The notes under the pieces are model-generated. The model was not told where the DNA came from. It worked only from the letters and a program-made list of their open reading frames with translations, and ran no database searches. This document shows positions 57,917 to 64,000 of a stretch of DNA of 64,000 nucleotides, piece by piece (position 1 is the first letter of the stretch; each line of letters opens with the position of its first letter). Both the position numbers and the translations under genes were made by a program. This DNA comes from Brachypodius melanocephalos (lineage: Eukaryota > Chordata > Aves > Passeriformes > Pycnonotidae), in NCBI GenBank assembly GCA_013398615.1, contig VZSR01001645.1:929676-993675 (forward strand), given 5' to 3'.

Positions 57917-60775
57917 GGTTGGTCCAGAGTTTGCTCAGAGATTTTATCTGGACTGTCTTGGAAAACCCCAAGGACTGAGACTAGGCAGCCTGTACTGCTG
58001 CTCACCTGTCCTCATGGGGAAAAAATTTCCAATATCCAGTCAGAATATGTTTTCAGCTTATGCCATTGTCTTTAATAAATACTAGCCTGTGTCTCAGAAA
58101 AAGCAGCTTGTTGCTTTAGGTGCAATATTCTGCTGATGTTGCAGCACTGTTGCTGGTCCCTAGAGCATGCTTTGCAATAGTACTGCTAGCTTAAATCTCT
58201 TTCTGATGTGTGGCTCTGCTGTGGTTACCCATGGTAAAAAGTGACCAAGCTATGCAAAATGAATGTTTAAAATCACAGGTCTGAACTTAGATACATTGAC
58301 AAGACTGCTAGTAAATATGTTTGGAGATTTATGAAGGCCATATACTTTTAATTTGCTTTATTCTGCTGAGGAAATTTTAACAGTGGGAATCCTTTTGGCT
58401 TATTTTCATTGCCACCTTGAAAACAGAGTAAAAAAAGTTTCTCATAGGTCTTCACGTGTTAATTAGGAAAGTTCAGTAGGTTTTAAAGATAATTAAATGT
58501 GTAGTGTGAAGTTCTGTTTTGAGACCAGAAACTCGTTGGCTTAGTTGAAAGATTTATTTTATATTCTAAAACTGTAGTGTGGCAGAGTTCACAAAAGTGA
58601 AAGATACCATGGGGTTGGTTAAAAGCATCTTTGCCTGGCATTTGAGTGATAACTGTAATTGGCCTTGATAACATATTTCAGCATTTCTGAGATTATTTTT
58701 AAAGTGTATCAAAAGGTAAAAGGTTAAAATGTGCCTTCCCTTCTTGAAGGAAGAAGTAAGAGATTTAATTGAAAGCTGAAGGAAATTAGGGAAGTCCTAG
58801 GTAGGATCAAGGAGTAGTGATAAGATTCAGTGGGAACAAAGTGAAAGTGTCAGAAATTTTGGAAGGGAGCTGTTTGGAAAGGTGAATACTAGTGTGACTT
58901 CTTGGACGCCCTTTTTAGTCTGTGTATGGAACAAAAGTGAATGGGGCTGATTACAGTAAAATTACAGCTACGTAAGTGAAAAGCATTTTGGACCATACAC
59001 AAACACACTGAAATGTACTAGAAGAGAAAGTTTTACCTCTTCCTCTGCTTCAGGAGAGGCACAGAGCATCCGCATGACAAAGTAGCTGAGGTACAGTAGG
59101 CAAGTCGTGTGCTAAAAATGCAAGTCTGATACATGGTTAATATATGACACTAGCTAGGAGTGAAGGAGTCCAGGAGATACTGATTTGGAATTCTTTGGCT
59201 GCTTGTCCTAATAGGATGGTTAAGGAACAAGAAAATGGGTTTGGTAAAACTGATACTCCTCAGGCAAAGGTGTTCAAAAATACACCATAAGGTCAAATGT
59301 TCACCTGTGATAAACTCAATTACTTTAAATCTTCAGAGCGAGGTTATTTTAAGTTCTAGAGCTGCTAAGGAAGTTTATGAATTAAAAATATCTCTAATTT
59401 TCGACTAATTTTTTTTTTAAAATAGTAAAATACAAAACCCTAGTAAAATTTGCAGATCACTGGTGAAATGTATCACCTGAAAAAAGAGGGAACCACAGAC
59501 TCACGATCTTCAAGCAAGGTTGTAAAGTCCTACAAAGAATGGCAGGAATTGTGGTAGTAGTGGGAGAGAAAATAAGAACGGTAATATGATTAATGTAGTT
59601 TTGTGGAAAGTAGGTTTTAGTCCCCAAAAAAGAGGCTTTTGATTATTTCCTAGTATTGACATAGTACTACTATGTGAAACACTTCTTTATGATAACTCTC
59701 TGGTTTGGCTCTAAATATAATCAGTGCAGTTAATATTAAATTAATAGATCTTAAAAGAAATAAAGCCATGATACTGTTTGATCTCTGTATGTGTTGCTTG
59801 ATAAAAACTTGCAGGTGTTAAAAAATGAATGTTGAAATAATTATTGGTGCAGTTATAATGTTTGAACTGCTTACCAAATTTGATAAAACCAGGAAGAAGA
59901 GACTTAGACTTTCAATATAAGATAGTATCTATAATTGCTGGGATATTTAGAGTTGTGGTAAACAATGTAATCTCTAAGGAGTGATGATGTAACTGAGAGG
60001 GTGGCTGCTTTCTCAGGTGCAAGAGGCACCTCAGCACCACAGCATTTAGTATAACCAGTAGTGGCTACAGGTGATGCAAGTCTTGAGAATGTCTTAAAAT
60101 AGCAAAATAAGTATCAGCATTTATTTAAGCTTACTGTGAATAGAAATTAGTAAGGACCAAGTGATAAATACCTGTGCAGAGGTGTCTAGAATCTGTCTTC
60201 ATTCTGTTTCCAAGTTCAGACAAAGATTATTTCAGAAAAAACCTTTTTTTGAAAGACCTTTGAGGAAACTTACGTAGGCATTTTTGTCACTGCAATTCCT
60301 CAAACCACTGGGCAAATACCAATGCAATTCTGGCAGTGGATGATAACGCATTCTATAGCTATAATTTTATTTTTCCTAATGAAAGGAATGTTACTTATTG
60401 CTGCATTGTAGAGACTGATTCAATTTAATTACTTGTACAGATTGTTGATGAATGAGAAGAATAAAAGCAGTCTTGTTTAGTTCTTTAAAAAGCATATATA
60501 TTGCAGTTAGATTCTTGCTAGATTTGGCAAGGTAAAGGAACAGGCTACAGGCACTTCCATAGAGAAAACAGGAAGGAAAAGAGAGTCTGAGTCAGGACTC
60601 AGTAATAAAAAAATTAAAAAGCAAATTAATATTATAGTGACAACACTTTCTGATGGTCATTTCTCATTTTAATGGGATTTTTTTCTTGTTTTAGATAAGG
60701 TCTGGGGTAAAATTGAAAGAGTATTGATAATATAATTGAAATTATATTTAAAATCTAAAACTTTCAGTTCTTCAG
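57917..60775 (+). other. Presumed CLGN intron 1, distal part
   Basis: About 2.9 kb of AT-rich sequence without repeats or exons that I can identify. It is inferred to be intronic because the CLGN promoter island lies upstream and the first coding exon downstream. Confidence 0.5.
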
Positions 60776-60784
60776 ATAACCAAG

Positions 60785-60946
60785 ATGCACTTCCAGTGGG
60801 ACTGGCTGTGCTTGGGTGTCCTGATAATTAGCTCAGTGACTGCAGGAATGGAAAACGAAGAAAATCTCGATGCAGATGTTGAAGTGGAGAATTTTGACAA
60901 GCAGTCCCAAGAAGCTGATGTTGACAGAGATAAATCTTCTATAGAG
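60785..60946 (+). CDS. CLGN: CLGN coding exon 1, signal peptide
   Basis: A likely acceptor TTCTTCAG lies at 60768-60775, 9 bases before the ATG. The context AACCAAGATGC is acceptable. It encodes 54 residues to SSIE and the donor GAG|GTAAGA. The start matches the human MHFQ start. Confidence 0.95.
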
Positions 60947-63255
60947 GTAAGATTACAGAATTCTTTAGTTCAAGCTGGTTAAATACAAGAAGCATAGTTA
61001 TAACTAGAACAAGTTAATCTGCATTTGACAACTGAGTGGGTCTCCAATATAGCAGTCTGAGTTTTTCAGTTGCTCTATACAGGGCAGACTTAATGAATGA
61101 ATCTCTTATTCCAAGTGTAAAATCTTCTGCCTGTGGTCGATAGACATGGAAAAGGTTTTTCTTCAGTCTAGATACAGAACCTTTTGTTGCAAGTCCTGAC
61201 ATGTCACTTCTAAAGAAGTAAATGGAAAGCACCTTGGTCTCACTGAGACTTTGACTTTGGACCATTTTCTTGACTTCATCAGTCACAGCTGTCTTTTGAG
61301 ACTGTTTTTATTACCATGAAATCTGTGTGCCATTTTTCAAAATAGATGTGGACAATAGATGGGAAAACAGAAGAATGGAAAACATACAAAGAAAGAAACA
61401 GGGAGGAAGCAGATTTGGTGCAAGTTCAGAAAATTTTTTGGTCTTTTGTTTCACATAAGATGTAACAAAACTTTAGTTATGAGCTTTGAACAGAGGAAGC
61501 AACTTTTAAAATTCAAAGATGTGAAATTGCTCACTGTTGGAGGCATGCACACAAATTATTGAAATGTAATGGGGGTAGAAGGGGTTTTATGCTGCTAGGT
61601 ATTTCTAATGAACAAAAGCCTGTCTGCCTGGGTGGATTACTTCTGGAGATATGAGACTGGATTTCAAATGAAAAATTGTAATTTACGTTGGGATGTGTAT
61701 CTGTACATATCTCTTAGGTTGTGTACCAGACTCCAAAGCCAACTGGGGAAGTGTATTTTACAGAAACCTTTGATGAAGGAATGTCTAGGTAAGCTTATGC
61801 CTTAAAATGATAAACTTTTATTTTCAGCCTACCTAACAGTGACAGGACTAATTTTGTATTCATTCTTCTGCTGCTGTCTTTATAAAAATCATTTTTATGG
61901 GGATTAGAATTGGGAAGGCTATTCATGCTTGCACTGAATACATCATAGTGTTAAGCTGGACATTTAGCATTTCAGATATGTTACTTTTTTGTGTGTGGTT
62001 TGAGGAAGTTTTTAATGAACTCTGGATTTGTGGGCATTAAGAAAAATAATATAAATATTTAGCTAGTTGGGTTTAACTAGCTGAGAGGTGAAGTGTCATT
62101 ACATTTCAGTAGCAAACTCTTTCTTTTCACATTATCTTAGGTGTGTGTCAGTTCTAAATGTTAACTGCAAAACCAGCACCTGTGATGACAGAAAAAATTA
62201 ACTGGAAGAGGTGATAATGGTTGTTAAAAACCAACCAAACAAACCACTGGAAACCTTGATTATCAGATGCAAAGATTTATGGGTTACTTGAATGATACAA
62301 TTCATCCAAATTTCTAGCTTTTTGAGATCTGTTCAAAGATTAGTTTGTCTTCCTGCTAAATCTAATGTTCAAAGTTTTAGCTACAATGCTTGGGATTTTT
62401 TGTTCTAGCTGTGCATAATATACATAAGATTTATGAGAAAGTAAGCACCATGCTGCCTTTCTTCCCTAGAGTGTGGGAAAGAGTACATACAAATTGACTA
62501 GGTAAGAATTGTAGCTTTTTTGAGAATGGACCTTGAAAATCTTCCACATGACTTGTAGAGATGTTTTATATCCTCACTGGTCTCTCCCCTGTAGGCCAAG
62601 GATCTAGTTTGCTGTTTATACTTTTGCAGCATCTCTGTTAACAGTGGACAAATGTGACTGCAGGGAGATCAGAAGCATGTTTGCCCTGTTGGATCTCCTG
62701 TGTGCAGGACCCTTGGAATCTTGCGTTTACCATTCCCTTTTGTCCTCTGCTATGCATGTGTACTGTTACTGTCAGATGAAGTTAAGATTCCTTTGGCTGA
62801 TTTCTTTTTCTTTTCTTATAATATTGAAGGTATTATACTTGAAACTTGCTATTTTCTGTGCATTTTTTACATTATATGCATATCCCATTCTGCCAGAATG
62901 AATTTGTACATAAAACTGAAGTTTATTCAGAATGAAATGATTTGGGAATTCAATTACTTTAGACTGATAATTGCCTATTCATTAACATTTTTAAGAAATA
63001 TTTTGAAATGCTGTATTAGACTACTCTCCTTTAATTTTTTGTTGCATGTTCTCAGAGCTACACGCATTTCCATGATGCTGGCTCAGAAACAGTATTAAAA
63101 TTTCACAGCCTGGAAGCAAAAGCTGTTTTTCCTCTGTTTGTTAAATAATACAGCTTTGTATAGATAGACCAATGGCCAGTACAATTTGTGTTTTAGGTGG
63201 GTGTTGTCTGTAACTCTGAAAGAAGACATGGATGATAACGTTGCTAAATATGACG
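60785..63255 (+). CDS. CLGN: CLGN, calmegin (5' part; gene continues past the window)
   Basis: Coding exons 60785-60946, 61718-61788 and 63197-63255 encode the first ~97 residues. Calmegin is an ER membrane lectin chaperone of the calnexin family that binds monoglucosylated glycoproteins and is needed for sperm-surface protein maturation in mouse. Seen: a signal peptide (MHFQWDWLCLGVLIISSVTA), an acidic N-terminal stretch (ENEENLDADVEVENFDKQ), then VVYQTPKPTGEVYFTETFDE and WVLSVTLKEDMDDNVAKYDG, the start of the calreticulin-type lectin domain. It aligns with human YKTPQPIGEVYFAETFDSG..AGWVLSKAKKDDMDEEISIYDG and is distinguished from calnexin by the MHFQ start and the synteny with MGAT4D. The lectin core, P-domain and membrane segment lie beyond position 64000. 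CLGN promoter features are listed separately. Confidence 0.94.
60947..61717 (+). other. CLGN intron between coding exons 1 and 2
   Basis: About 0.8 kb. The minus strand is open for about 90 codons (61014-61286), but no ATG initiates it at its 5' end and no family is recognised. Nothing else was seen. Confidence 0.5.
61718..61788 (+). CDS. CLGN: CLGN coding exon 2
   Basis: The acceptor is ATATCTCTTAG and the donor CTAG|GTAAGC. It encodes VVYQTPKPTGEVYFTETFDE and GMS, calmegin/calnexin lectin-domain start. Phases are 0 and 2. Confidence 0.95.
61789..63196 (+). other. CLGN intron between coding exons 2 and 3
   Basis: About 1.4 kb with no recognised element. Open frames at 62644-63098 are AT-rich and hydrophobic without homology. 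Confidence 0.6.
63197..63255 (+). CDS. CLGN: CLGN coding exon 3
   Basis: The acceptor is TGTGTTTTAG and the donor GACG|GTAAGC. It encodes (R)WVLSVTLKEDMDDNVAKYD(G). Phases are 2 and 1. The next exon (human RWEIEELKEN) was not found before the window end. Confidence 0.94.
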
Positions 63256-64000
63256 GTAAGCAGCTTTAATGTTTACCTCCACTATGTAGTTTGTGATATT
63301 CTGTTGCTTTTTGAGAAATAACTACTATTTCTTTTAATAGTAACACAGAACTTACCTTTGAATATCTAGATGGCATAGCTCAAAAATGTTAGTTTGTATA
63401 ATAATGGTTATCCTGAGACTGAGATGTGAAATGTTGCTCATCGGGTTGCTTAGTGTAAAGATAATTTTTTTTGTCATTCCAACAATGTAATGGCATGGAT
63501 GATACCAGAATACCCTTTGGCATCTGAATATTTAATAGTGTTTGTTTATGAATATTGTTTCTTTGGAACTGTCTTCTCTGAAATCGTGTGAGAGATTTAC
63601 CACTTCAATTTCAGTTGCTAAACAGTTTTCTAAAGCATTGTGTTCCATTTTGCTCCATCTGTCCTGCTACTGATTCATGGATTGGTCTCTTGGTGTAGCC
63701 TCTGAAACAAGAAAGTTGAAACTGCACTATGGGTTTTTTCAAATCCTTCTTCAGACTGCCTGTGCTTGAATGTAGTGCTCTTCAGTGGTTCTTGAACAGT
63801 TTAGTCTTAGAGTAGCCAAAAAGAAAGCAATAATGAAAACGTTGTACTGATGGTTTAATCATTGCAGTTTGCACTTGTGATTTCGTAGTCTAGAACTGGC
63901 TGCTTGAAATTTTGGCAGATGCGTGATCCGCAGCAATAATTATGTGACCTGAGTTTAGTTCATTGAAGAGGAAGTGGGGAGAAGGAATTTCTACTGCAAC
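63256..64000 (+). other. CLGN intron, runs off the window
   Basis: No exon or repeat was recognised in the last 745 bp. Confidence 0.6.

Noticed and set aside
1..64000. CRISPR arrays, bacterial operons, tRNA or rRNA genes
   Set aside because: No spaced palindromic repeats, ribosome-binding-site-led gene runs, cloverleaf-like sequences or rRNA blocks were seen by reading. The tandem repeats present are ordinary minisatellites.

Overview
The window is vertebrate nuclear DNA, almost certainly from a bird. The genes are split into short exons with canonical GT/AG splice sites, their promoters lie in CpG islands, and the interspersed repeats are 3'-truncated CR1 LINEs with ATTCTATG-type tails plus LTR fragments that I recognise from songbird genomes (the passerine assignment is an inference). 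No bacterial, plasmid, CRISPR or phage feature was found.

Three genes are present, in the order known for this vertebrate block (human 4q31.1): ELMOD2 on the minus strand (coding exons 5579-11973), then a full-length GnT-IV family gene in the MGAT4D position on the plus strand (15 coding exons, 18023-52741), then the first three coding exons of calmegin CLGN on the plus strand (60785-63255, continuing past the window). ELMOD2 and MGAT4D are divergently transcribed from CpG islands about 6 kb apart. CLGN has its own CpG island at about 56.1-57.1 kb. I rebuilt the exons by hand from splice sites, reading frame and recalled family sequence. All three gene models keep an open frame with consistent phases: 297 codons for ELMOD2, 535 for the MGAT4 gene, and 54 + 23.67 + 19.67 codons for CLGN.

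Layout: 1-5578 is 3' flank and possible 3' UTR of ELMOD2; 5579-11973 ELMOD2; 12.4-12.9 kb an LTR-derived fragment; 13-17.5 kb intergenic, with a 133-bp sequence duplicated exactly 1100 bp apart; 17.6-18.5 kb CpG island and MGAT4D exon 1; 18.1-28.4 kb the long first intron; 28.4-52.7 kb the remaining MGAT4D exons with CR1 copies, a 56-bp minisatellite, two LTR elements and a 100-N assembly gap; 52.7-56.1 kb 3' flank; 56.1-57.1 kb CLGN promoter island with five CCAAT boxes, a GC-rich tandem repeat and an X-box-like site; 57.45-57.86 kb an unidentified open reading frame; 60.8-64 kb CLGN.

The genes are not a pathway in the operon sense. The MGAT4 gene (Golgi N-glycan branching, or its regulation) and CLGN (ER lectin chaperone) both act on N-glycoproteins, and both have testis-biased orthologues in mammals. 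ELMOD2 is a GTPase-activating protein for ARL2/ARF-type GTPases. The main observations worth following are the complete enzyme-like architecture of the MGAT4D-locus gene, the X-box/CCAAT layout in the CLGN island, the unidentified ORF at 57452, the 1100-bp-spaced duplication, and an LTR insertion with a 5-bp target duplication that is interrupted by the assembly gap.
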